Part shown: positions 53,786 to 63,440 of the stretch, piece by piece | Layout: each line of letters opens with the position of its first letter | Position numbering within the stretch: the stretch's first letter is position 1 | NCBI GenBank assembly: GCA_018715165.1 | Contig: DVMC01000066.1 | Coordinates: 17,107-81,106, forward strand | Direction: 5' to 3' | Origin: Limiplasma pullistercoris | Lineage (GTDB): Bacteria > Bacillota > Clostridia > Christensenellales > Aristaeellaceae | DNA length: 64,000 nt | The notes under the pieces: model-generated | The model's input: only the letters and a program-made list of their open reading frames with translations | Told to the model about the DNA's origin: nothing | Databases searched by the model: none | Made by a program: the position numbers and the translations under genes

Positions 53786-53806
53786 TCTCATACCCCCATG
53801 GGGTAT
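53764..53806 (+). promoter_or_regulatory. Two CsoR operators
   Basis: ATACCCCATAGGGGTAT (53764-53780) occupies the promoter spacer and ATACCCCCATGGGGTAT (53790-53806) lies over the start region, 26 bp apart centre to centre. These are the G/C-tract pseudo-palindromes known for copper-responsive CsoR. Copper binding should release the repressor. Confidence 0.88.
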
Positions 53807-53831
53807 ATCATTCAGGAAACGGGGTGTCGCT

Positions 53832-54134
53832 ATGACCCATGAGCCCACCTGCTGCCATCGTACCAAAGAGCGCAGCGAGGCCGAATACAAAAGCCTGATT
53901 CACCGCCTCAACCGCATTGAAGGGCAGATTCGCGGCATTCGGGGCATGCTGGAAAAGAGCGCCTACTGCCCCGACATTCTGGCGCAGGCCGCCGCCGCCA
54001 ACGCCGCGCTCAACGCCTTCGGCCGCGAGCTGCTGGCACAGCATATCCGCACCTGTGTGGCGCAGGACATCCGCAGCGGAAAGGATGAAACCATCGACGA
54101 GCTGCTCGACACCCTGCGCAAATGGATGCGCTAG
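53832..54134 (+). CDS. csoR: CsoR-type copper-sensing repressor
   Basis: A 100-residue all-helical DUF156 repressor. The Cu(I) ligands are Cys46, His71 and Cys75, with the same 25 and 4 residue spacing as C36/H61/C65 of M. tuberculosis CsoR, which separates it from formaldehyde sensors of the FrmR branch. The helix with HRLNRIEGQIRGIRGMLE is the DNA-binding face. An extra TCCH at residues 6-9 is unusual. It sits behind its own operators and 20 nt ahead of copA. Confidence 0.95.
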   Translation: MTHEPTCCHRTKERSEAEYKSLIHRLNRIEGQIRGIRGMLEKSAYCPDILAQAAAANAALNAFGRELLAQHIRTCVAQDIRSGKDETIDELLDTLRKWMR

Positions 54135-54154
54135 ACCCGGAAAGGAGAACTGCG

Positions 54155-56650
<2,496 letters not shown>

Positions 56651-56670
56651 GCCGGTCTGGCAGACGCTAA

Positions 56671-56704
56671 GGCGCGGCGGGATGCAAAACGCTCCCGCCG
56701 CGCC
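56671..56704. terminator. Intrinsic terminator between copA and the pentapeptide gene
   Basis: GGCGCGGCGGGA and TCCCGCCGCGCC form a 12-bp stem with a 10-nt loop. On the plus strand TCTGTTCTTGTT follows, 20 nt past the copA stop. It also lies just past the stop of the convergent gene. Confidence 0.7.
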
Positions 56705-56714
56705 TCTGTTCTTG

Positions 56715-57374
56715 TTAGGAAACGATCTCCACGCCCAGCAGCCCGGCCAGCTCAATGACCTGCGCCGCCGTGACCTTCGCTCCGCGCAGGTCGTAGAGCG
56801 AGATGCTCCATCCACCGATGCGGCAGGTGGTCATGTCAAGGCCCGCCAGCGGCGTGCGCGCCCACTGCGCGCGCTCCAAATCCGAATGGGCAAAGCGCGC
56901 CTTGAGCAGCCGCACCTCCGACCACAGGCTTTCCCGCAGGCGGCATTCGGAAAACTCAACACGGTCCAGCTTGCACTCCGCAAAGGAGGCGTAATCCAGC
57001 ATGCATCCGTCAAATGCCGCGTTCATCAGCGCGCCCCGCATGATCTCAAGCCCCGTCATGCGGCAACCCCGAAAGCGCACCCGCTGAAACGCCGCGTTCA
57101 CAAGCCGCGCGTTGCTCCATTCGCATTTATCAAACGTGCAGTCCACAAAGCTGATGCGCTTGAAATCGTTGTCGCCGAACCGGCAGCGCTCAAAGGCGCA
57201 CCCCCGCACGTCCAGCGTTATGCCTGAAAGGCCGTCCAGCTCTCCATCCGCAAAGCGCAGGTTTTCCAGGTCCCCGTCTCCGGCCAGCGCCGCGGCCGCC
57301 GCCTGCGCAAGAAAAGCCCCCTGCGCCGGCCGCGCAAACAGCACCGGCTCCGAAAGCCGCCATTCTTCCTTCAT
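56715..57374 (-). CDS. Pentapeptide-repeat protein
   Basis: A 219-residue protein built mostly of A(D/N)LXX-type pentapeptides (FERCRFGDNDF, FVDCTFDKCEW, LVNAAFQRVRFRGCRM, CMLDYASFAECKLDRVEFSECRL, LKARFAHSDLERAQW), predicted to form a right-handed quadrilateral beta-helix. The C-terminal SLYDLRGAKVTAAQVIELAGLLGVEI resembles McbG/Qnr-like ends. Some members protect DNA gyrase; most have no known role, and no resistance function should be assumed. ATG 57374 is 7 nt after GGGAGG. Confidence 0.88.
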   Translation of the reverse strand: MKEEWRLSEPVLFARPAQGAFLAQAAAAALAGDGDLENLRFADGELDGLSGITLDVRGCAFERCRFGDNDFKRISFVDCTFDKCEWSNARLVNAAFQRVRFRGCRMTGLEIMRGALMNAAFDGCMLDYASFAECKLDRVEFSECRLRESLWSEVRLLKARFAHSDLERAQWARTPLAGLDMTTCRIGGWSISLYDLRGAKVTAAQVIELAGLLGVEIVS

Positions 57375-57400
57375 GCCCCATCCTCCCCTTCTCAAACCTT

Positions 57401-57430
57401 ATTATACGGGTTTGGGACGCTGCCGCGCAA
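57401..57430 (-). promoter_or_regulatory. Sigma-A promoter of the pentapeptide gene
   Basis: On the minus strand TTGCGC (rc at 57425-57430), 18 nt and TATAAT (rc at 57401-57406). It is divergent from the pfk promoter. Confidence 0.5.
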
Positions 57431-57458
57431 GGAGCAGCAGCTTGAGAAAAATCATTCG

Positions 57459-57487
57459 TTGTCATTCCGGCGCATGCATGCTATAAT
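57459..57487 (+). promoter_or_regulatory. Sigma-A promoter of pfk with extended -10
   Basis: TTGTCA (57459-57464), 17 nt and TGCTATAAT (TATAAT at 57482-57487). The leader is about 35 nt. Confidence 0.75.
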
Positions 57488-57528
57488 AACTACCATAAAC
57501 AGGTATATTCAGCAAGGAGGAAAAAGCG

Positions 57529-58602
57529 ATGAAGCGCAGAATCGGCATTCTGACCAGCGGTGGCGACTGCCCCGGCCTCAACGCGGCTATCCGCGGCGTG
57601 GCGCGCGCAGCCTACGAGCTCTTTGACGCGGAGATCATTGGCATCCGCAACGGCTACGGCGGGCTCATCGAGGGCGAGTATCAGGAGATGAGCAAAAAGC
57701 AGTTCTCCGGCATCCTTACTCTGGGCGGCACCATTCTGGGAACCAGCCGTCAGCCGTTCCGCAACATGCGGGTGATTGACGAGCGCGGCGTGGACAAGGT
57801 AGCCGCCATGAAAAAGACCTACAAGGATCTCAAGCTCGACTGCCTGGTGACTTTGGGCGGCAACGGCACGCACAAGACGGCCAACCTGCTCAGCGAGGAA
57901 GGGCTCAACGTGATCGGTCTGCCCAAGACCATCGACAATGATATCTATGGCACCGATTTTACCTTTGGTTTCCACACGGCGGTGGATATTGCTACCGAGG
58001 TCATCGACCGCATCCACACCACGGCCACCAGCCACGGCCGCTGCATGGTGATCGAAATCATGGGCAACAAAGCGGGCTGGCTGACGCTGTATTCGGGCCT
58101 GGCGGGCGGCGCGGACGTGATTTTGCTGCCCGAGGTACCCTACGATATCGAAAAGGTGGCCGAGGCCGTGGAAGCCCGCGCCAAGAGCAAGAAGGCGTTC
58201 AGCATCATCGCCGTGGCCGAGGGCGCCATGAGCGAGGAAGAGGCCAAAATGAAGAAGAAGGAGCGCGAAGCCTACCGCGCCACGCTGCCCTATGACTGCA
58301 TCAGCAAGCGCATCGCGGCGCAGCTGAGCGAGATGGTGGGCGTGGAGGCACGCCATGTGGTGCCCGGCCACATCCAGCGCGGCGGCAGCCCCAGCGCCTA
58401 TGACCGCGTGCTCTCCACGCAGTTTGGCGTGCATGCCGCCGAGCTCATCCGCGATGAAATCTACGGCGTGACCGTGGCCCTGGACGGCAACGAGATCATC
58501 CACAACAAGCTCAAGGACATCGCGGGCGTGCCCAAGCCGGTGCCCAAGGACGACCATGTGCTGGTCACTGCCCGCAACATGGGCATCTGCATGGGCGACT
58601 GA
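57529..58602 (+). CDS. 6-phosphofructokinase, divergent (group III-like)
   Basis: A 357-residue phosphofructokinase, phosphorylating fructose-6-phosphate in glycolysis. GILTSGGDCPGLNAAIR is the phosphate-binding start. The catalytic site is PKTIDNDIYGTD at 132-143 with D136 as the base, and the substrate region MGNKAGWL. At the nucleotide site the usual GGDGS is GGNGT (N112, G113). Gly at the second position fits ATP use, whereas Lys133 replaces the Gly of ATP-type PGTIDND and is typical of pyrophosphate or mixed group enzymes. Phosphoryl donor is therefore uncertain. GGAGG lies 8 nt before the ATG. A strong terminator follows. Confidence 0.93.
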   Translation: MKRRIGILTSGGDCPGLNAAIRGVARAAYELFDAEIIGIRNGYGGLIEGEYQEMSKKQFSGILTLGGTILGTSRQPFRNMRVIDERGVDKVAAMKKTYKDLKLDCLVTLGGNGTHKTANLLSEEGLNVIGLPKTIDNDIYGTDFTFGFHTAVDIATEVIDRIHTTATSHGRCMVIEIMGNKAGWLTLYSGLAGGADVILLPEVPYDIEKVAEAVEARAKSKKAFSIIAVAEGAMSEEEAKMKKKEREAYRATLPYDCISKRIAAQLSEMVGVEARHVVPGHIQRGGSPSAYDRVLSTQFGVHAAELIRDEIYGVTVALDGNEIIHNKLKDIAGVPKPVPKDDHVLVTARNMGICMGD

Positions 58603-58636
58603 TCCCGTCTGCGTTTTCAATGGGCGGACGGCTGCT

Positions 58637-58665
58637 GCGGGCGCGGCGGCCGCCCGCTTTTTTTT
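58637..58665 (+). terminator. Intrinsic terminator of pfk
   Basis: GCGGGCG and CGCCCGC form a 7-bp stem with a 7-nt loop, followed by eight T (58658-58665), 34 nt after the stop. Confidence 0.85.
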
Positions 58666-58675
58666 GCGGTCGGCC

Positions 58676-58704
58676 TTGCTTTCCCCCTGCAAACGGGGTA
58701 CAAT
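58676..58704 (+). promoter_or_regulatory. Sigma-A promoter of mgtE
   Basis: TTGCTT (58676-58681), 17 nt and TACAAT (58699-58704). The start at about 58711 gives a leader of about 220 nt before mgtE. Confidence 0.65.
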
Positions 58705-58710
58705 CATAGC

Positions 58711-58930
58711 GACAATCATCGAAAGGCAGGTGAGCAGGATGGACGGCTGTGACAGTCACGGTCGAAGAACCCTGGTCGGTTGGAGGCGGCGGTCAAACGC
58801 CGCTGGCCGAAAGCGTGCGCAGCCGTTCGCCCTGTTGTTCAGAGCATAAACGGCGCGGGGGCTTCCGGTGTTTTGGCTCGCCTTCAACCGGCTCTTTCCC
58901 AGGCAGATCAGGAAGGAGGAGGCGTTGAAG
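58711..58930 (+). promoter_or_regulatory. Structured mgtE leader, possible divergent M-box Mg2+ riboswitch
   Basis: The long leader shows pieces reminiscent of the M-box (ykoK) element in the same order: AGGTGAG (58728-58734), TGGAC (58740), GGCTG (58745), GTCGAA (58761) and CAGAGCATAAA (58840). M-box versions are AGGTGAGGCTCCT, GTCGA and CAGTGCTAAAG. The match is partial, some expected stems are not obvious, and the pieces overlap a short reading frame (58739-58849). Location ahead of mgtE supports a Mg2+ role. I regard it as a candidate only. Confidence 0.35.
58739..58849 (+). CDS. Possible 36-residue basic leader peptide upstream of mgtE
   Basis: ATG 58739 with a weak AGGTGAG upstream opens a 36-codon frame, starting MDGCDSHGRRTL and ending FALLFRA, rich in Arg. 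It lies wholly within the mgtE leader. It could be a regulatory leader peptide or chance coding within a structured RNA; the two readings compete. Confidence 0.2.
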   Translation: MDGCDSHGRRTLVGWRRRSNAAGRKRAQPFALLFRA

Positions 58931-60358
58931 ATGGAGCCGAACATCCCCGTCATGGAAGAAACCGCCCTGACCCCCAAGCCGGATTATGCGGCGGAGATCA
59001 CCCGAATCGTCAAAAGCCCCGCGTCGCCCAACGTGATGCGGGAGCGTCTGGAGGATTATCACGAAAAGGATATCGCCGAGGTGCTGCCCACGCTGACCTC
59101 GGCGGAGCGAAAAAAGCTGTACCGCATTCTGGATGCGGATACGCTCGCCAACATTCTGGAGCGTCTGGAGAGCGCAGAGGCGGCCGAATTTCTTTCGGAA
59201 ATGGACCTGCGCAAGGGCGCCCGCACGATTGAAAGCATGGAATCCGACGCGGCGACGGAGATTCTTTCCGCGCTGGACCGCAAGAAAAAAAGCGATTTGC
59301 TCGAATGCATGGACGAGGTCTCCAAAAAGGAACTCGCCCTGATGCAGACCTTTGACGACGACGAAATCGGCAGCAAGATGACCACCAACTACATCTCCGT
59401 GCGCGACAACCTCACCGTGAAGCAGGCCATGAGCGCGCTGATTGAGCAGGCCGCCGAAAACGACAACATCTCCACCCTCTTTGTCCGGGACAGCGATGAT
59501 GTGTTCTGCGGCGCGATTGACCTCAAGGAACTGATCATCGCCCGGCCGGAGACCGATTTCCATTCACTCATCATGACCTCCTATCCCTACGTGTATGGGC
59601 ATGAGGACATTGATGACTGCCTTGAATTGCTCAAGGACTATTCCGAGGACCTCATCCCCGTGCTGGACAACAACAACCATCTGCTGGGCGTGATCACCTC
59701 GCAGAACATGGTGCAGGTCGTGGACGACGAAATGGGCGAGGATTACGCCCGTCTGGCCGGCCTGACCGCCGAGGAGGACCTGACCGAACCGCTCGCCCAA
59801 AGTATGAAAAAGCGTTTGCCGTGGCTGTTTGTGCTGCTGGGGCTGGGCCTTCTGGTATCCACGGTGGTGGGCGCGTTTGAGCAGGTGGTGTCGCAGCTGA
59901 CGCTGATCATGTGCTTCCAGTCGCTCATTCTCGACATGGCAGGCAACGTGGGTACGCAGTCGCTGGCGGTGACCATCCGCGTGCTGATGGATGAAAACCT
60001 GACCTTCCGGCAAAAGTTCGGACTGGTGGTCAAGGAGGTGCGCATCGGTTCGGCCAACGGCCTGCTGCTGGGGCTGGCGTCCTTTGTGCTGATCGGCCTG
60101 TATATCTGGCTGTTCCGCGGGCGCGACCTGATGACCGCCTCTGCCGTATCGGGCTGCATCGGTATTTCTCTGCTGCTGGCCATGGCCATCTCCAGCGCCG
60201 TGGGCACGCTGATTCCCCTGTTCTTCAAGAAGATCAACATCGACCCCGCCGTGGCCTCCGGCCCGCTCATCACCACCGTCAACGACCTGGTGGCCGTGGT
60301 CACCTACTATGGCCTCAGCTGGATTTTCCTGCTGCAGGTTTTCCACCTGGCCTCATAA
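58931..60358 (+). CDS. mgtE: Magnesium transporter MgtE
   Basis: A 475-residue Mg2+ channel. The cytoplasmic part has the MgtE N domain (about 15-130, with VLPTLTSAERKKLYRILDADTLANILERL) and a CBS pair (about 135-260, ending LGVITSQNMVQVVDDE), which close the pore when Mg2+ is high. After the plug helix five transmembrane segments follow, with the conserved AGNVGTQSLAVTIR and PLITTVNDLVAVVTYY of the ion path. ATG 58931 is 8 nt from AGGAGG; an upstream in-frame ATG at 58868 would add unconserved residues. Confidence 0.95.
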   Translation: MEPNIPVMEETALTPKPDYAAEITRIVKSPASPNVMRERLEDYHEKDIAEVLPTLTSAERKKLYRILDADTLANILERLESAEAAEFLSEMDLRKGARTIESMESDAATEILSALDRKKKSDLLECMDEVSKKELALMQTFDDDEIGSKMTTNYISVRDNLTVKQAMSALIEQAAENDNISTLFVRDSDDVFCGAIDLKELIIARPETDFHSLIMTSYPYVYGHEDIDDCLELLKDYSEDLIPVLDNNNHLLGVITSQNMVQVVDDEMGEDYARLAGLTAEEDLTEPLAQSMKKRLPWLFVLLGLGLLVSTVVGAFEQVVSQLTLIMCFQSLILDMAGNVGTQSLAVTIRVLMDENLTFRQKFGLVVKEVRIGSANGLLLGLASFVLIGLYIWLFRGRDLMTASAVSGCIGISLLLAMAISSAVGTLIPLFFKKINIDPAVASGPLITTVNDLVAVVTYYGLSWIFLLQVFHLAS

Positions 60359-60391
60359 GGCCGGTTGCCCATTCCCCATGGAGGTGAAGCG

Positions 60392-60850
60392 ATGAAAAAG
60401 GCCGTCGTTATTTATGTATCCGTTCATCATCAGAACACGTTGAAGCTGGTTCAGGCCGTGGCGGCGCGCATCCAAGCTGATACGGTCAATCTTCTCAAAG
60501 ATGCTTCTCCCGATCTGGCCGGATACGATTGCGTATTTCTCGCGTCGGGAATCTACTTCAATACCTTCCACCGTTCCCTGATCGATTTTATCGGGCGAAT
60601 GACATTTGACGGCAAGCGGGTCTGGCTCTTGTATACCTGCGGCCTGCGCTACCGGGATTACGCCAGGCCGGTGGCCCGGCTGCTGGCCCGGCAGGGCGCA
60701 GCGTATGCCGGCAGCTTCGGCTGCCGGGGCTTCGATACCTACGGCTTGCTCAAGAAGATCGGCGGCATTGCCAAGGGGCATCCCGACGCGGCGGATCTGG
60801 AAAAAGTGGCGGCCTTTGCCGCAGCCGCTGTCAGCGATAGCACCTCATAA
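60392..60850 (+). CDS. Flavodoxin-domain protein
   Basis: A 152-residue flavodoxin-like protein. KKAVVIYVSVHHQNTLKL carries the FMN phosphate loop in place of the classical SxTGNT. The strand DCVFLASGIYFNTFHRSLIDF and GLRYRDYARPVARLL, GAAYAGSFGCRGFDTYG follow the flavodoxin fold. It is likely an electron carrier or a protoporphyrinogen-oxidase-like HemG relative; neither is certain. GGAGGTG lies 6 nt before ATG 60392. It is 33 nt after mgtE and possibly co-transcribed, and ends in a strong terminator. Confidence 0.83.
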   Translation: MKKAVVIYVSVHHQNTLKLVQAVAARIQADTVNLLKDASPDLAGYDCVFLASGIYFNTFHRSLIDFIGRMTFDGKRVWLLYTCGLRYRDYARPVARLLARQGAAYAGSFGCRGFDTYGLLKKIGGIAKGHPDAADLEKVAAFAAAAVSDSTS

Positions 60851-60864
60851 ACCGTTTCGAAGCC

Positions 60865-60908
60865 AAAAAGCGTGCGGGAAAGAAACGCTTCTTTCCCGCA
60901 CGCTTTTT
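60865..60908. terminator. Bidirectional intrinsic terminator
   Basis: A perfect 20-bp stem from AAAAAGCGTGCGGGAAAGAA with an ACGC loop; each strand ends in five T. It lies between the convergent flavodoxin and bile salt hydrolase genes. Confidence 0.93.
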
Positions 60909-60916
60909 GCCGTCCA

Positions 60917-61891
60917 TCAGTTGGCGTGGACAATCCGAAGCCCGGTTTCCAGCGCGAAGCTCCTGACCTGGCTGTCCTCCAGATCCTCGCGGCGCATATC
61001 GACGGCGGTGATCTGGCTGTTGTCATACGTCTTGTAATAATAGACGCCCTTGCTGGCGTTGATGCAGCAGGAATACGTGGTGATGTCCCAGAGGTCACCG
61101 GCCCTCACCGCGCCGCGCGGCATGGCCACGGCGTCCAGCAGGTGGAAAAACTGCGACACGCTGCTGCTCTCCTCCCCTTCGCACACAGCATTGCATCTTA
61201 GGAACGCGGCTTTGACAAACCGCGACACGGGCGAAAAATCGCCGGGAAGGCCGATAGCGCCAAATCCGCGGCCAAACGGCGCCAGCTCCAGCCCGGCTGC
61301 GAGGCTGTTTTCCGGCTCGCCGGACCTGAGCGCCATGTACTGGCGCAGGTTGGTCATCTGGAAATCAAAGGGCGGATTGTTGGTCAGCACGCCCACGGGA
61401 TTGTCGTACACGCGCATGCCGCTTTGCATGCATTCCAGCACGATGGAGCGCTCCCGGTCCGCAATATGCCAGTGCAGCGGCGCGAGGGGCATGCGGTCGC
61501 TGAAGGGAATGGCCACGATGTGGGTACGCGCCAGAAGGGCGCGCGCCTCCTCCACGCCGGCGCACTGCCCCAGCACCCACAGCGGCAGTTCAAAGGGGGA
61601 TACGTTGGCCTTGTCCTCACACAGCTGCGCCGGATAAAAGGCATTTTCGGGGAAGTTCAGGCCGGCGATGCACAGGCCCTTTTCATTTGCCGCTTCCGCA
61701 TACAGGGGATACCCGTCCACCACCGTCGCCATGCCGATCATAGCATGGTGCCGCCTGCATTCGCCCGCCTTGCGAAAGACAATCGCGTATTGGCGGGGGG
61801 TGACCGCCACCTGTTCTCCAAAAGAATATTCCAGGTCAAGGTTTCGTCCAAAGTAAAAGTCTCCGGTTGTCAGCGCAATACTGGTGCACAT
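60917..61891 (-). CDS. Choloylglycine hydrolase (bile salt hydrolase / penicillin V acylase family)
   Basis: A 324-residue Ntn hydrolase of the choloylglycine family. ATG 61891 is fixed by the catalytic Cys2, which must become N-terminal (MCTSIALTT), and by GAGGAG at 8 nt. The conserved residues sit at the classical numbers: Cys2, Arg16, Asp19, Asn79 (GLNF), Asn171/172 (LTNNPPFDFQM) and Arg224 (SRFVKAAF). Bile salt hydrolases release glycine or taurine from conjugated bile acids in the gut; penicillin V acylases share the fold. Its similarity to gut Bacillota enzymes and the residue set favour bile salt hydrolase. There is no signal peptide, so it is intracellular. Confidence 0.93.
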   Translation of the reverse strand: MCTSIALTTGDFYFGRNLDLEYSFGEQVAVTPRQYAIVFRKAGECRRHHAMIGMATVVDGYPLYAEAANEKGLCIAGLNFPENAFYPAQLCEDKANVSPFELPLWVLGQCAGVEEARALLARTHIVAIPFSDRMPLAPLHWHIADRERSIVLECMQSGMRVYDNPVGVLTNNPPFDFQMTNLRQYMALRSGEPENSLAAGLELAPFGRGFGAIGLPGDFSPVSRFVKAAFLRCNAVCEGEESSSVSQFFHLLDAVAMPRGAVRAGDLWDITTYSCCINASKGVYYYKTYDNSQITAVDMRREDLEDSQVRSFALETGLRIVHAN

Positions 61892-61974
61892 GATTTTTCT
61901 CCTCGCAGGCGGCTTTTCATTTTCGCCGCCCTCTTTCATTATGGTGTTCCGCCGCCGGCGGTATGTATCCCGAA

Positions 61975-62007
61975 AAACAAAACGGGACGGCGCGCGGCCG
62001 TCCCGTT
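61975..62007 (-). terminator. Intrinsic terminator of the oadB-oadA operon
   Basis: AACGGGACGGC and GCCGTCCCGTT form an 11-bp stem with a 5-nt loop. On the minus strand TTGTTTTTCG follows, 10 nt past the oadA stop. Confidence 0.85.
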
Positions 62008-62016
62008 GCATACGGG

Positions 62017-63417
62017 TTAGACGGGCATGGTCTTTTCTTCCTTGTTGAGCATGGTGCTGTCCACGCCAAGCTGCTTAGCCTGGCGGTACTGGAAGTACTT
62101 GACCGCCACCTGCGGGAACAGGGCGTAGCTGAGCACGTCCTCCTCCTGCTGGTAGTAATCGCGGATCTCCTCGCGGTACTTCTCCAGCTCCGGCGGGATG
62201 TCGTCGGCGGGACGGTGGGTGATGACCTTGTCGTCGCCGATGCACTTCTTGCGCACTTCCTCGTTGACCGGGGCGGGCAGCCTGCCGTACTCGCCGCGCA
62301 GCAGCCCCTTGGACTCCTTGGTGACCATCTTGTAGCGCTCGCCGCCCAGGATGTTCATCACGGCCTGCGTGCCCACGATCTGGCTGGTGGGAGTCACCAG
62401 CGGCGGATAGCCGAAGTCCTTGCGCACGCGCGGCACCTCGGCCAGCACGTCGTAGTACTTATCCATGGCGTTGGCCTGCTTGAGCTGACCGATCAGGTTG
62501 CTCAGCATGCCGCCGGGCACCTGATAAATCAGCGTATTTGCATCGGTCGCAAGCACGCGGGCGGGATCGCGCCATCCTTCCTTGGTCAGCTCGTCCGCCA
62601 CGCCACGGAAATAGGCGGCCAGTTCACTAAGCAGCTTAAGGTCCAGACCGGTGTCATACTCGGTGCCCTGAAGCGTTGCCACCATGGACTCGGTGGTGGG
62701 CTGGGAGGTGCCGTTGCCCAGCGCGGAAAGCGCGGTGTCAATCACGTCCACGCCCGCCTCCACGGCCTTGAGCAGCGTCATGGCGCCGGTGCCGGTGGTA
62801 TCATGCGTATGCAGGACGATGGGCAGGTTCGTTTCCGCCTTGAGGCGCTTGATCAGGCTGTAGGCCTTGTAGGGCAGCAGCAGGTTAGCCATGTCCTTAA
62901 TGCAGATGATATCCGCGCCCATCTTGGCGATGTCGGCGGCCAGCTTGACGAAGTAATCCTCCGTGTGCACGGGGCTGATGGTGTAGCTCATGGCCACCTC
63001 GGCGGTTCCGCCGTATTTCTTGGTGGCCTTGACGGCGGTTTCCATGTTGCGCAGATCATTGAGCGCGTCGAAGCAGCGGATGATATCGCAGCCGTTTTCA
63101 ACCGTCTTTTTCACGAAGAAATCGACCACGTCATCGGCGTAATGCTTGTAGCCCAGCAGGTTCTGGCCGCGCAGCAGCATCTGCAGCTTGGTGTTGGGCA
63201 GGCCCTTGCGCAGCTTGCGCAGGCGCTCCCAGGGGTCCTCGTTGAGGAAGCGCAGGCAGCTGTCAAACGTAGCGCCGCCCCAGCATTCCAAAGAGAAGTA
63301 GCCTACTTTGTCCAGCTTTTCAAACGCAGGCTCCATCTGGGAAAATCTCATGCGCGTAGCGGCCTGGCTCTGGTGCGCGTCGCGCAGGATGGTATCGGTA
63401 ATTCCAACCTTGGCCAT
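62017..63417 (-). CDS. oadA: Oxaloacetate decarboxylase alpha / pyruvate carboxylase B-type carboxyltransferase
   Basis: A 466-residue carboxyltransferase of the OadA/PycB family. It has DTILRDAHQS at the start (metal Asp and conserved Gln), ECWGGATFD, LLRGQNLLGY and RCFDALNDLRN. CIKDMA provides the active-site Lys and LHTHDTTGTG the zinc His pair. The C-terminal conserved PASS-type region (VPGGMLSNL) is present, but the biotinyl domain is lacking, so biotin must be on a separate protein. Next to oadB it most likely belongs to a Na+-pumping oxaloacetate decarboxylase. ATG 63417 is 7 nt from GAGGTG. Confidence 0.93.
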   Translation of the reverse strand: MAKVGITDTILRDAHQSQAATRMRFSQMEPAFEKLDKVGYFSLECWGGATFDSCLRFLNEDPWERLRKLRKGLPNTKLQMLLRGQNLLGYKHYADDVVDFFVKKTVENGCDIIRCFDALNDLRNMETAVKATKKYGGTAEVAMSYTISPVHTEDYFVKLAADIAKMGADIICIKDMANLLLPYKAYSLIKRLKAETNLPIVLHTHDTTGTGAMTLLKAVEAGVDVIDTALSALGNGTSQPTTESMVATLQGTEYDTGLDLKLLSELAAYFRGVADELTKEGWRDPARVLATDANTLIYQVPGGMLSNLIGQLKQANAMDKYYDVLAEVPRVRKDFGYPPLVTPTSQIVGTQAVMNILGGERYKMVTKESKGLLRGEYGRLPAPVNEEVRKKCIGDDKVITHRPADDIPPELEKYREEIRDYYQQEEDVLSYALFPQVAVKYFQYRQAKQLGVDSTMLNKEEKTMPV

Positions 63418-63440
63418 TGTATTCACCTCTTATATTGCGA

